DNA of 64,000 nucleotides from [Clostridium] scindens (GTDB lineage: Bacteria; Bacillota; Clostridia; Lachnospirales; Lachnospiraceae). How positions within the stretch are numbered: the stretch's first letter is position 1; every line of letters begins with the position of its first letter. Location: the NCBI RefSeq assembly GCF_019597925.1, contig NZ_CP080442.1, forward strand, positions 1,902,001 to 1,966,000. Direction: 5' to 3'. Positions 9,343 to 16,683 of the stretch are shown here, piece after piece. The notes beneath the pieces are model-generated. The model had not been told where the DNA came from and did not search any database. It saw only the letters and a list, made by a program, of their open reading frames with translations. The translations under genes and the position numbers were made by a program.

Positions 9343-10200
9343 ATGAATAATTGGCTGAATAAACTGGAAAAAAAGATTGGAAGATTCGCGATTCCGAATC
9401 TCATCAACTATATTGTCATACTGTATGCTTTGGGATATGTAATTGTCATGCTGAACCCAATGATATATTTTCAATACCTTTGCCTTGATCCTGTTGCGAT
9501 CATGCATGGACAGATATGGAGGATTATAACATTTTTAGCGTTTCCTCCCTCAACCAATATATTCCTGTGCGCATTGCTGCTGTATGTAGATTATCTGATC
9601 GGCCAGCAGCTGGAGGCAGTGCTTGGAACGTTCCGATTCAATGTATTCGTGATCCAGGGCATCCTGCTTCACGCGATTGCGGCAGTCGTAGTATATGTAT
9701 TGACCGGCATGCCGGTGGTTATGGATTCACAGTATATTATTATGTCCATGTTTTTTTTATTCGCCGCATTATTTCCGGAAGCACAGTTTATGCTGTATTT
9801 TGCCATCCCGATCAAAGGGAAATGGATTGCCTGGATTGACGCCATCTACTTTGGCTATGCGATTGTCAGCTACTTCCTGCCGTTCGGAAACGGAGGGAGC
9901 GCGAACGCGGCGCTGGCTGCCGCAGTATCCGTGATAAATGTCCTGCTCTTCTTTATGAGCGCAAGGAATACGAATCCTTATTCTCCTAAAGAGATGAAGC
10001 GGAAAAGAGAATACAAGAAGAAGGTGGAGCGGGCGCAGCGTCCCACGCACGTATATGAGAATGGGGCAAAACATAAATGCGCTGTCTGTGGAAGGACAGA
10101 ACTGGATGATCCGAGCCTGGAGTTCCGTTACTGCTCGAAATGTAACGGCAACTATGAGTATTGCCAGGATCATCTGTTCACACATACACATGTAAAATAG
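9343..10200 (+). CDS. Derlin/rhomboid-like membrane protein with C-terminal zinc ribbon
   Basis: A 285-residue protein with about six hydrophobic segments between residues 15 and 205. The first loop carries GQIWRIITFLAF, matching the WR motif of rhomboid and especially Derlin folds, followed by LYVDYLIGQQLEAVLGTFRF. The catalytic GxSG serine and the partner histidine of rhomboid proteases are not visible, so it is probably an inactive member. A basic linker (KEMKRKREYKKKVERAQ) leads to a zinc-ribbon-like tail with CAVC, CSKC and a C/H-rich end. The ATG was chosen for GGGAG upstream; a GTG at 9313 is the alternative. Function is not known. Derlins handle membrane-protein quality control in eukaryotes; that role here is speculation. 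Confidence 0.75.
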   Translation: MNNWLNKLEKKIGRFAIPNLINYIVILYALGYVIVMLNPMIYFQYLCLDPVAIMHGQIWRIITFLAFPPSTNIFLCALLLYVDYLIGQQLEAVLGTFRFNVFVIQGILLHAIAAVVVYVLTGMPVVMDSQYIIMSMFFLFAALFPEAQFMLYFAIPIKGKWIAWIDAIYFGYAIVSYFLPFGNGGSANAALAAAVSVINVLLFFMSARNTNPYSPKEMKRKREYKKKVERAQRPTHVYENGAKHKCAVCGRTELDDPSLEFRYCSKCNGNYEYCQDHLFTHTHVK

Positions 10201-10225
10201 AAATGAGAGAGGGAAGCAAAAGAAT

Positions 10226-11662
10226 ATGAAGAAAACGAAGATTATATGTACCATGGGACCAAATACCAACGATGCAGGACTGATGCGGGCGCTGGTTCAG
10301 AATGGAATGGATATTGCAAGATTTAATTTTTCTCACGGAGATCACGAGGAGCAGAAAGCCCGGATGGATATGCTAAAGAAGATCCGGGAGGAAGAAAACA
10401 AGCCGGTGGCGATCCTTCTGGATACCAAGGGGCCGGAGATCCGTACAGGGATATTAAAAGATGGGAAGAAGATCAACCTGCAGGCCGGTAACCTCTTTAC
10501 ATTGACGACAGAGGATATTGTAGGCGACGAGAGCAAAGTGTCTATTACTTACGCAGGCCTGGTTGAGGACGTGCAGGTTGGAAGCACGATCCTGGTGGAT
10601 GATGGCCTGATTGGCCTGAAAGTAAAGGAAAAGAAAGGCAAGGAGATCGTCTGTACCGTAATCAATGGAGGAGAACTCGGGGAGCGTAAAGGTGTCAATG
10701 TGCCAAATGTGCCGGTGCGCCTGCCTGCCATTACCGATAAGGACAGAGAGGATATTCGCTTTGGCGTAGAACAGGAGATCGACTTTATCGCGGCATCCTT
10801 TGTCCGCAATGCAGAGTGCATCCTGGAGATCAAGGCATTTCTTCGGGAGTGCGGCGCGCCATATATTCCGATCATCGCTAAGATTGAGAATGCGGAAGGA
10901 ATTAAGAACATCGATGAGATCATCCGCTGCGCGGATGGAATCATGGTTGCCCGTGGAGACCTGGGCGTAGAGATTCCGGCGGAGGAAGTGCCCTATCTGC
11001 AGAAGATGATGATCCAGAAATGTAATGATAATTATAAGCCGGTCATCACGGCAACCCAGATGCTGGATTCCATGATCCGTAATCCACGCCCTACCAGGGC
11101 GGAGGTTACCGACGTTGCCAACGCCGTATACGACGGTACGGACGCGGTGATGCTGTCCGGCGAGACGGCCCAGGGAAAATATCCAGTGGAAGCTCTCCAG
11201 ATGATGGTGCATATCGTAGAGAATACCGAGGAACATCTGGACTATGAAACGCTGCTCAAAAAAGCAGAAGAACATCGGATGAAGAGCACGTCAAGCGCTT
11301 TGGGACATGCAACGGTCACCACGGCCAATAACCTTGGTGCAAAATGCATTATTACGCCATCCGTATCCGGCGCGACGGCAAGAGTGGTATCAAAGTTCAA
11401 GCCGAGGACCGAGATCATTGGCGTGACGCCAAATGAGGCGACTTTGAGAAGAATGCAGATCTATTGGGGCGTAAGGCCATTAAAATCCATAGAATTCAGC
11501 ACCACGGAAGATATCTGCAACGGAGCCATCGAACTGGTATGTGCCAAGCAGATCGCGGAATCCGGGGATATCATCGTGCTGACGGCAGGGATCCCTTCCC
11601 CGAACGTACAGGCCCAGAAGACCAGCGTCAGCAATATAATGCGGATTGCGGTAGTGGATTAA
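10226..11662 (+). CDS. pyk: Pyruvate kinase
   Basis: A 478-residue enzyme converting phosphoenolpyruvate and ADP to pyruvate and ATP, the last step of glycolysis. The N-terminus KKTKIICTMGPNTND, substrate-binding ARFNFSHG, the K+/Mg2+ region ILLDTKGPEIRTG, catalytic IIAKIENAEG, and NPRPTRAEVTDVANAV with DGTDAVMLSGETA are all present. The allosteric C domain is of normal length, and there is no extra C-terminal PEP-utiliser-like domain as found in Bacillus enzymes. It starts 25 bases after the Derlin-like gene behind a GAGAGAGGGAAG site and has no clear promoter of its own. Confidence 0.97.
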   Translation: MKKTKIICTMGPNTNDAGLMRALVQNGMDIARFNFSHGDHEEQKARMDMLKKIREEENKPVAILLDTKGPEIRTGILKDGKKINLQAGNLFTLTTEDIVGDESKVSITYAGLVEDVQVGSTILVDDGLIGLKVKEKKGKEIVCTVINGGELGERKGVNVPNVPVRLPAITDKDREDIRFGVEQEIDFIAASFVRNAECILEIKAFLRECGAPYIPIIAKIENAEGIKNIDEIIRCADGIMVARGDLGVEIPAEEVPYLQKMMIQKCNDNYKPVITATQMLDSMIRNPRPTRAEVTDVANAVYDGTDAVMLSGETAQGKYPVEALQMMVHIVENTEEHLDYETLLKKAEEHRMKSTSSALGHATVTTANNLGAKCIITPSVSGATARVVSKFKPRTEIIGVTPNEATLRRMQIYWGVRPLKSIEFSTTEDICNGAIELVCAKQIAESGDIIVLTAGIPSPNVQAQKTSVSNIMRIAVVD

Positions 11663-11689
11663 GGAGAATTGAATTATGAAGTTGTGGCG

Positions 11690-11828
11690 CCGCCGGCGAG
11701 GGCAGGAGGATGATTCCTGCGACGCTTTGGCGCCTGCATCTCTTGCACGGAGTCGTAAGCCTGATGAAGAGTCGCCGATTGCGGCTCCTCTCCACCAGGC
11801 TTACGTCTCCGGCAATTCGTTGGCAATT
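11690..11828 (-). repeat. Palindromic element, copy 1 (minus orientation, apparently truncated)
   Basis: This is one of two copies of an element in the 630-bp gene-free stretch between pyk and the TrmB gene. A 20-bp block at 11809-11828 is the exact reverse complement of 11994-12013, and the core hairpin 11768-11793 matches the reverse complement of 12091-12116 at 25 of 26 bases. The core is framed by GTAAGCCTG and CAGGCTTAC (about 11754-11802). Compared with copy 2, the outer left arm is missing between the 20-bp block and the core. The first bases overlap the end of the pyk 3' region. Bounds are approximate. Confidence 0.7.
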
Positions 11829-11904
11829 CTTACGTGGAGTGCCTGCGTTTGGGTAAGCCGTTCGAAGTTTGGGGTGGAAGTCATGGAAAATAAAAGAAAA
11901 GAAG

Positions 11905-11962
11905 CCAGTACAAAGGAAGAATGAGACGATGTTACAGTCTCCCCTGGGTACTGGTTTTTATT
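11905..11962 (+). terminator. Possible terminator between the two palindromic elements
   Basis: CCAGTAC (11905-11911) pairs with GTACTGG (11948-11954), with an inner GAGAC/GTCTC stem and a T-rich run after it. It is the only terminator-like structure after pyk. The long interior makes it a moderate candidate. Confidence 0.4.
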
Positions 11963-11993
11963 ATTATATGATTCGAGCCAATAACCGGGGCAG

Positions 11994-12195
11994 AATTGCC
12001 AACGAATTGCCGGGAGCGTGTCGGGAGAGGGAGGGATTCTGGAGGGAAGCGGATGGGGCGGAGAATCCATGCCTGAGATGTTAGGCCGTAGGAGAGGAGC
12101 CGCGATCGGCGACTCTCCTACAGCCTTACAGATCAGTGCATTAGTCGCAGCCCCAGTAGCGTCGCAAGAATCCCTCCCCCTCCCGACACGCATAC
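11994..12195 (+). repeat. Palindromic element, copy 2 (complete, nested hairpins)
   Basis: The element opens with the 20-bp block shared with copy 1 (11994-12013). Next comes an outer stem, 12016-12040 pairing with 12167-12191 at 24 of 25 positions, enclosing an inner hairpin around 12082-12128 whose tip (12091-12116) is the conserved core. As DNA it could form a cruciform; as RNA, a long two-tier hairpin. It ends 26 bases before the -35 box of the TrmB promoter. No transposase or target duplication is evident. Confidence 0.75.
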
Positions 12196-12220
12196 GACAA
12201 CCAAAAAGATTCAAAACATA

Positions 12221-12249
12221 TTGACAGCCGTCTTTCTATATATTATAGT
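12221..12249 (+). promoter_or_regulatory. Promoter for the TrmB-decarboxylase operon
   Basis: A perfect TTGACA, 17 bases, then TATAGT, about 44 bases before the GTG start at 12293. Confidence 0.8.
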
Positions 12250-12292
12250 GTTCCCATAGAGAACTACTACAGAAGAAAGGCGAGGTGATCAG

Positions 12293-13009
12293 GTGGAAAA
12301 AATATCATTTGTAGAATATTTGATGGAATTTGGACTTACCCGGCAGGAAGCCAGCATATATCAGTGCCTGCTTGGCGAGGGCAAGGTTACAGGGTATGAG
12401 GTGGCCAAACTGACGGGCATATCAAGATCCAATGCATATAATTCATTGGCGAATATGACGGAGAAAGGCGCATCCTATCTGGTAGAAGAGGGAACCACGC
12501 GCAAATATGTGCCGGTGCCCTTGGAGGAATTCTGCAAGAACCGGATACGGAGGCTGGAGGAGTCTAAAAAATGGCTGGTATCCCATGAGCCAACGGAAAA
12601 GACTCATTTGGAAGGATACATAACGATAGAGGGCGCAAATCATATTCTGGACAAGATGCGCAACCTGCTGTCCCAGGTAGAGAAGAGAGTCTATATTACT
12701 TGTACCCGGAACTATCTGCTTCTGCTGGTACGGGAACTGGAAGAGTTGATGGAGAGCAAGAAGAAAGTAGTGATCATTACGGATCAGCCTGCGACTTTTG
12801 AGAATGCCAAGGTTTATGTAGGAGAAAACAGAGGCATGCAGATCGGCATCATCGCAGACTCCAAGTATGTCCTTACCGGCGAGTATGGGGAGGGGAGCAT
12901 GAATACATGCCTGTATTCCGGCCAGAAGAACTTCGTTGAATTATACAAGACCGCGCTATCGAATGAGATAAAATTACTGTCAATACGAGAGGAGAATAAG
13001 AACGTATGA
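12293..13009 (+). CDS. TrmB-family transcriptional regulator
   Basis: A 238-residue protein. The N-terminal winged helix (about 5-75; LTRQEASIYQCLL, KLTGISRSNAYNSLANM) is typical of TrmB proteins, followed by a short coiled segment and a C-terminal phospholipase D-like effector fold (about 105-235) that in this family binds a ligand. Start is GTG with GGCGAGGTGATC upstream. The stop overlaps the start of the next gene by 4 bases (ATGA), so regulator and decarboxylase are translationally coupled, and it may control its own operon. TrmB proteins are best known as sugar regulators in archaea; the ligand here is unknown. Confidence 0.85.
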   Translation: MEKISFVEYLMEFGLTRQEASIYQCLLGEGKVTGYEVAKLTGISRSNAYNSLANMTEKGASYLVEEGTTRKYVPVPLEEFCKNRIRRLEESKKWLVSHEPTEKTHLEGYITIEGANHILDKMRNLLSQVEKRVYITCTRNYLLLLVRELEELMESKKKVVIITDQPATFENAKVYVGENRGMQIGIIADSKYVLTGEYGEGSMNTCLYSGQKNFVELYKTALSNEIKLLSIREENKNV

Positions 13010-14280
13010 AGAAGGAGCCATTTGTAACCAAAGAACAGCTGGAAGAGATTGTAAAAGAATATCCGACGCCATTCCATCTCTACGATGAGAAAGGGCTTCG
13101 AAGAAATATGAAGGCGCTGAAGGAAGCGTTTTCATGGAACAAGGGATACAAGGAATACTTTGCCGTAAAGGCGACTCCCAATCCATTTCTAATCAATATT
13201 CTGAAGGAATATGGCTGTGGCTGCGACTGTTCCTCCTATACGGAACTGATGCTTTCAGAGGCCATTGGAGTGACGGGCGAGGACATCATGTTTTCTTCGA
13301 ATGATACGCCTGCGGAAGAGTTTGCCTATGCGGAGAAGCTGGGAGCGATCATCAACCTGGATGATATCACCCATATCGACTTCCTGGAACAGACCATCGG
13401 CCATATTCCAGAAACCATCAGCTGCCGTTATAACCCCGGCGGCCTGTTCAAGATCAGTAATGACATCATGGACAATCCGGGAGACTCCAAGTATGGCATG
13501 ACCACGGAGCAATTATTTGAGTCATTTAAAATATTGAAGGAGAAGGGGGCAAAGGAATTCGGAATCCATGCCTTCCTTGCCAGCAATACGGTTACCAATG
13601 ATTATTATCCGATGCTTGCGAAGATTCTGTTTGAACTGGCAGTCAGGCTTCAGAGAGAGACTGGCGTACATATCAAGTTTATCAACCTCTCCGGAGGGAT
13701 CGGGATTCCCTATACGCCGGACCAGGAGCCCAATGATATCCGCATGATCGGCGACGGCGTGCGCAGGGTATATGAGGAAGTCCTTACGCCGGCCGGCATG
13801 GGAGACGTGGCAATCTATACGGAACTGGGACGTTTCATGATGGGGCCTTATGGCTGCCTTGTAACCAAAGCCATCCATGAGAAGCATACCCACAAGGAAT
13901 ATATAGGCGTAGACGCATGCGCGGTGAACCTGATGCGTCCGGCCATGTATGGAGCTTATCACCATATCACGGTAATGGGCAAGGAAAAGATTCCCTGCGA
14001 CCATAAGTATGATATTGCAGGCTCGCTGTGCGAGAACAATGATAAATTCGCGATAGACCGAATGCTTCCGAAGATTGACAAGGGAGACCTGCTGGTCATT
14101 CACGATACAGGCGCTCATGGATTCTCCATGGGATATAATTATAACGGCAAATTAAAATCAGCGGAACTTCTTCTTAAGGAGGATGGCACCGTGCAGCTGA
14201 TCCGGAGGGCGGAAACGCCGGCAGATTATTTTGCGACGTTTGACTGCTTTGATGTCGGAAAGAAACTGCTGGCAGAATAA
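13006..14280 (+). CDS. lysA: Diaminopimelate decarboxylase-like PLP enzyme
   Basis: A 424-residue fold-type III PLP decarboxylase (alanine-racemase-like barrel plus beta domain). The PLP lysine is K55 in YFAVKATPNP. The C-terminal SLCENNDKF and YGAYHHI resemble the CES/YGAYH signatures of DAP/ornithine decarboxylases. Several canonical positions differ: the usual HxGSQ block reads GIHAFLASNTV, the glycine-rich phosphate loop NLSGGIGIPY and the EPGR motif ELGRFMMGPYG. The parent activity would be meso-diaminopimelate to lysine and CO2. The divergence and the TrmB partner leave room for a related amino-acid substrate, so lysA is a family label. No lysine riboswitch is seen. Confidence 0.75.
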   Translation: MKKEPFVTKEQLEEIVKEYPTPFHLYDEKGLRRNMKALKEAFSWNKGYKEYFAVKATPNPFLINILKEYGCGCDCSSYTELMLSEAIGVTGEDIMFSSNDTPAEEFAYAEKLGAIINLDDITHIDFLEQTIGHIPETISCRYNPGGLFKISNDIMDNPGDSKYGMTTEQLFESFKILKEKGAKEFGIHAFLASNTVTNDYYPMLAKILFELAVRLQRETGVHIKFINLSGGIGIPYTPDQEPNDIRMIGDGVRRVYEEVLTPAGMGDVAIYTELGRFMMGPYGCLVTKAIHEKHTHKEYIGVDACAVNLMRPAMYGAYHHITVMGKEKIPCDHKYDIAGSLCENNDKFAIDRMLPKIDKGDLLVIHDTGAHGFSMGYNYNGKLKSAELLLKEDGTVQLIRRAETPADYFATFDCFDVGKKLLAE

Positions 14281-14324
14281 TTTCAGAATTATATTGAATG
14301 AATCAGGTAAAGGAGGAAAAAGAG

Positions 14325-14963
14325 ATGAGGAAGAAGGGATTGCTTGCGGCGCTGGTCATCCTTGCGATGATGGTGCTGGGCGGGTGCGGGATGAGCGCAG
14401 AGGACGCTCAGTCCTATGCCAAGTCAGTCTTGGACGCCAACTATAAGGGGGAGTTCAAAGACTATGTAGAATGGACCAAGTCCTCTGAGAAAGAGGCAAA
14501 AGAACTGTATGAGGAGAACATCGACACGACCATGAAGGAGTCTGGGCTTAATGACCTGGGTCTTTCCGAAGAACTGTCGGCCAATTACAGGCAGATGTTC
14601 GTCGATATGGTGAAACAGGCAAAATATGAGGTGGGAGAGGCAAAAGAGGCCGATGACGATGCCTATGCCATCGAAATAACGGTAGAGCCTTTCACAGGAT
14701 TTGACGGCATTCAGGATGAAGTGACCGCAAAGGTTACGGAAGAAGTCAGGAATATGGAAGAGATACCCTCAGAAGAACAGATTAATGAACTCTTCTATCA
14801 AAGGATGTACGACATTATGGCAGAGAGGGTGAAAAGTCCGACTTTCGGAGAGAAGGAGAGCGTAACCGTTCACGTAAAGCCTGACTCTGACGGAGTATAC
14901 TACATTCCGCAGGATGAACTGACCAAGCTGGATAATGCCTTGTTCCCTGCTGACAATTTGTAA
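14325..14963 (+). CDS. Secreted lipoprotein of unknown function
   Basis: A 212-residue protein starting at the ATG at 14325, directly after AAAGGAGGAAAAAG. Residues 1-18 form a lipoprotein signal (MRKKGLLAALVILAMMVL) with lipobox LGGC, so the mature protein should be anchored outside the membrane by its cysteine. The rest is acidic and mostly helical with a C-terminal beta-rich end. It resembles in layout the small uncharacterised lipoproteins common in Lachnospiraceae, but I recognise no named domain. It follows the decarboxylase gene by 44 bases and may share its transcript, which ends at the hairpin at 15027. Confidence 0.75.
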   Translation: MRKKGLLAALVILAMMVLGGCGMSAEDAQSYAKSVLDANYKGEFKDYVEWTKSSEKEAKELYEENIDTTMKESGLNDLGLSEELSANYRQMFVDMVKQAKYEVGEAKEADDDAYAIEITVEPFTGFDGIQDEVTAKVTEEVRNMEEIPSEEQINELFYQRMYDIMAERVKSPTFGEKESVTVHVKPDSDGVYYIPQDELTKLDNALFPADNL

Positions 14964-15026
14964 TTGCATGATAAATGCCGGCCTTTGGCTTGTGCGCCAT
15001 GGGGATGCTAAACGGACTCGAATAGA

Positions 15027-15064
15027 AAAACCGCAATTTCACAGATTGGAATTGCGGTTTTTTA
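15027..15064 (+). terminator. Terminator after the lipoprotein gene
   Basis: AAAACCGCAATT pairs with AATTGCGGTTTT and is followed by more T. It closes the TrmB-decarboxylase-lipoprotein unit. The A-rich left flank means it can also act on the minus strand. Confidence 0.8.
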
Positions 15065-15177
15065 AATACTCCCTTGCCTATTAACATAACTCAAAAATCA
15101 TGGACTATAAAGTGGAAATATATGGAAATAATTTCATATAGCATGTTTCTAAACCATCAATTTTACAGAATTAAGAA

Positions 15178-15221
15178 CAAAAAAGCGCTAGATCTCTTCT
15201 TATAAAAGAGATCTAGCGCTT
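15178..15221 (-). terminator. Terminator of the tRNA-Leu transcript
   Basis: A perfect 16-bp stem (15183-15198 with 15206-15221) with a 7-base loop, followed on the minus strand by a T run. It lies 9 bases after the tRNA 3' end. Confidence 0.85.
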
Positions 15222-15229
15222 CGCCAGAA

Positions 15230-15312
15230 TGCGGATGGTGGGACTTGAACCCACACGAGGTCGCCCCCGCAAGATTTTGAGTCTTGTGCGTCTGCCATTC
15301 CGCCACATCCGC
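15230..15312 (-). tRNA. tRNA-Leu, anticodon CAA
   Basis: Read on the minus strand, acceptor GCGGATG (from 15312) pairs with CATCCGC, with discriminator A at 15230. The anticodon stem CAAGA/TCTTG encloses loop CTCAAAA, so the anticodon is CAA, reading UUG. The long variable arm (about GCGGGGGCGACCTCGT) and the T arm GTGGGTTCAAGTCCCAC are typical of tRNA-Leu. CCA is not encoded. It is a single-gene unit with its own promoter (15348-15376) and terminator (15178-15221). Confidence 0.95.
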
Positions 15313-15347
15313 CTGTACCGCCGTTATCTCCGGCAGCAACATGATAA

Positions 15348-15376
15348 ATTATAACCTCAAAAGGAAGGGTTGTCAA
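15348..15376 (-). promoter_or_regulatory. Promoter of tRNA-Leu
   Basis: Minus strand: TTGACA, 17 bases, TATAAT, a full consensus promoter as expected for a tRNA gene. The -10 box ends 35 bases before the mature 5' end. Confidence 0.85.
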
Positions 15377-15397
15377 TCCTTTTGTCTGGAAATTTTA

Positions 15398-15426
15398 TTC
15401 AAAATTTCAGCCGTTTATGGTATAAT
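15398..15426 (+). promoter_or_regulatory. Likely promoter of the aldo/keto reductase gene
   Basis: A TATAAT box at 15421 preceded by TGG (extended -10) with a poor -35 (TTCAAA) 17 bases upstream. Confidence 0.5.
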
Positions 15427-15498
15427 ATAACGGATTTGCACGAAGTGCAGAAGAAAGAGAGACTCGGAGAGCGTGCTGCTCCGGGATGGGAGGAAGAG

Positions 15499-16608
15499 AT
15501 GTATTACAGGCAATATGGAAATACAGGATTAAAAGTGTCGGCGATCGGTCTTGGGACCATGCGGTATGACGAGGAGGATATCAAAGCAGGGAGGCTTGAA
15601 AAATGCGCCGAGATTCCTCTTTATGCCTTTGAAAAAGGGATCAACTATTGGGATACGGCTCCGAACTATTGCCACGATAAGAGCGAGATTGTCACTGGGA
15701 TCGCACTATCCCAGATAAAAAGAAGCGATGTATATGTAACATCGAAGACAAATCTGGGCACACTGGATGTAGGAGACCATCCGACAAAGGAGGATTTCCG
15801 CAGGCGGCTGGAACTTTCTCTTGAGAGGCTTAAAACCGACTATATTGACTTTTATCATATGTGGTGCATGCTCAGCCTGGAATCCTGGGAAAAGCACATG
15901 GACGCCTTGTACGGCTTTTTTGAAGAAGCCAAGAAGGACGGACTGATCAGGAATATCGTATTTTCTTCCCATATGCAGGGAAATGAGATAGAGAAAGTGG
16001 TAGATTCCGGCAAGTTTAAGGGAATGCTGATAGGATACAATGCGCTGAACTATCGTTTCCGCCAGAGCGGGATCGAGGCGGCTTACAATAAAGGCATGGG
16101 AGTGGTCGTCATGAATCCGCTGGGAGGTGGAATGATTCCCGCCAACCCGGACGCCTTCCGCTATCTGACGGAAGGGACAGATTTGACGGTTCCCCAGGCG
16201 GCGCTTCGTTTTGTGGCGTCCCATAAAGAGATCACGGTGACTCTGGCAGGGTGTACCACGAAGGAGCATATTGACGATGCGGTAAAAGCGGTGGAACATC
16301 TGGAAGAGATGCCGTCAAAAGAGATCGCCAGGGAATATGAAGGCAAGGGAGTGGCGCTAAATGACCTGTGCACAGGCTGCGCCTATTGCAAGGGCTGCCC
16401 GAAGGAAATCCCCATTCCCAAATACATGGATGCCTATAACCAGAAGATACTGACCGGGAATGACAAGGCAATCCTGGCGAGGCTTGACAATCATTGGGAC
16501 ATTCCAAAGGAAAAGGCGGCAGAATGCATTGCCTGCGGAAAGTGCGAAGGACAGTGCACCCAGCATCTGCCAATCATCGAACGGCTGAAAGAGATTGCCG
16601 GCATGTAG
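15499..16608 (+). CDS. Aldo/keto reductase with C-terminal ferredoxin-type clusters
   Basis: A 369-residue protein. Residues 1-280 form the aldo/keto reductase barrel (LKVSAIGLGTM, catalytic region INYWDTAPNYCHDKSE, TSKTNLGT, DFYHMW). The tail has two cysteine groups, CTGCAYCKGCPKEIPIP and CIACGKCEGQCTQHLPI, together a 2x[4Fe-4S] ferredoxin motif. This is the predicted-oxidoreductase branch common in anaerobes; electrons may pass between the clusters and the barrel, but the substrate is unknown. The ATG at 15499 is used because GGAGGAAGAG precedes it and residues align with family starts; the frame is open further upstream. It is apparently monocistronic. Confidence 0.85.
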   Translation: MYYRQYGNTGLKVSAIGLGTMRYDEEDIKAGRLEKCAEIPLYAFEKGINYWDTAPNYCHDKSEIVTGIALSQIKRSDVYVTSKTNLGTLDVGDHPTKEDFRRRLELSLERLKTDYIDFYHMWCMLSLESWEKHMDALYGFFEEAKKDGLIRNIVFSSHMQGNEIEKVVDSGKFKGMLIGYNALNYRFRQSGIEAAYNKGMGVVVMNPLGGGMIPANPDAFRYLTEGTDLTVPQAALRFVASHKEITVTLAGCTTKEHIDDAVKAVEHLEEMPSKEIAREYEGKGVALNDLCTGCAYCKGCPKEIPIPKYMDAYNQKILTGNDKAILARLDNHWDIPKEKAAECIACGKCEGQCTQHLPIIERLKEIAGM

Positions 16609-16683
16609 AAATAAACTCCTTTTAAAAACGAAGGATATGGTGTATAGTAATATGGTAATTTTAAAATAGGTGGAGAATCTGAT

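Noticed and set aside
11676..11924. 82-codon frame after pyk and a 137-codon frame on the opposite strand (11801-12214)
   Set aside because: Both run through the palindromic elements and have no clear family; likely by-products of repeat sequence. The shared peptide pattern is noted under findings.
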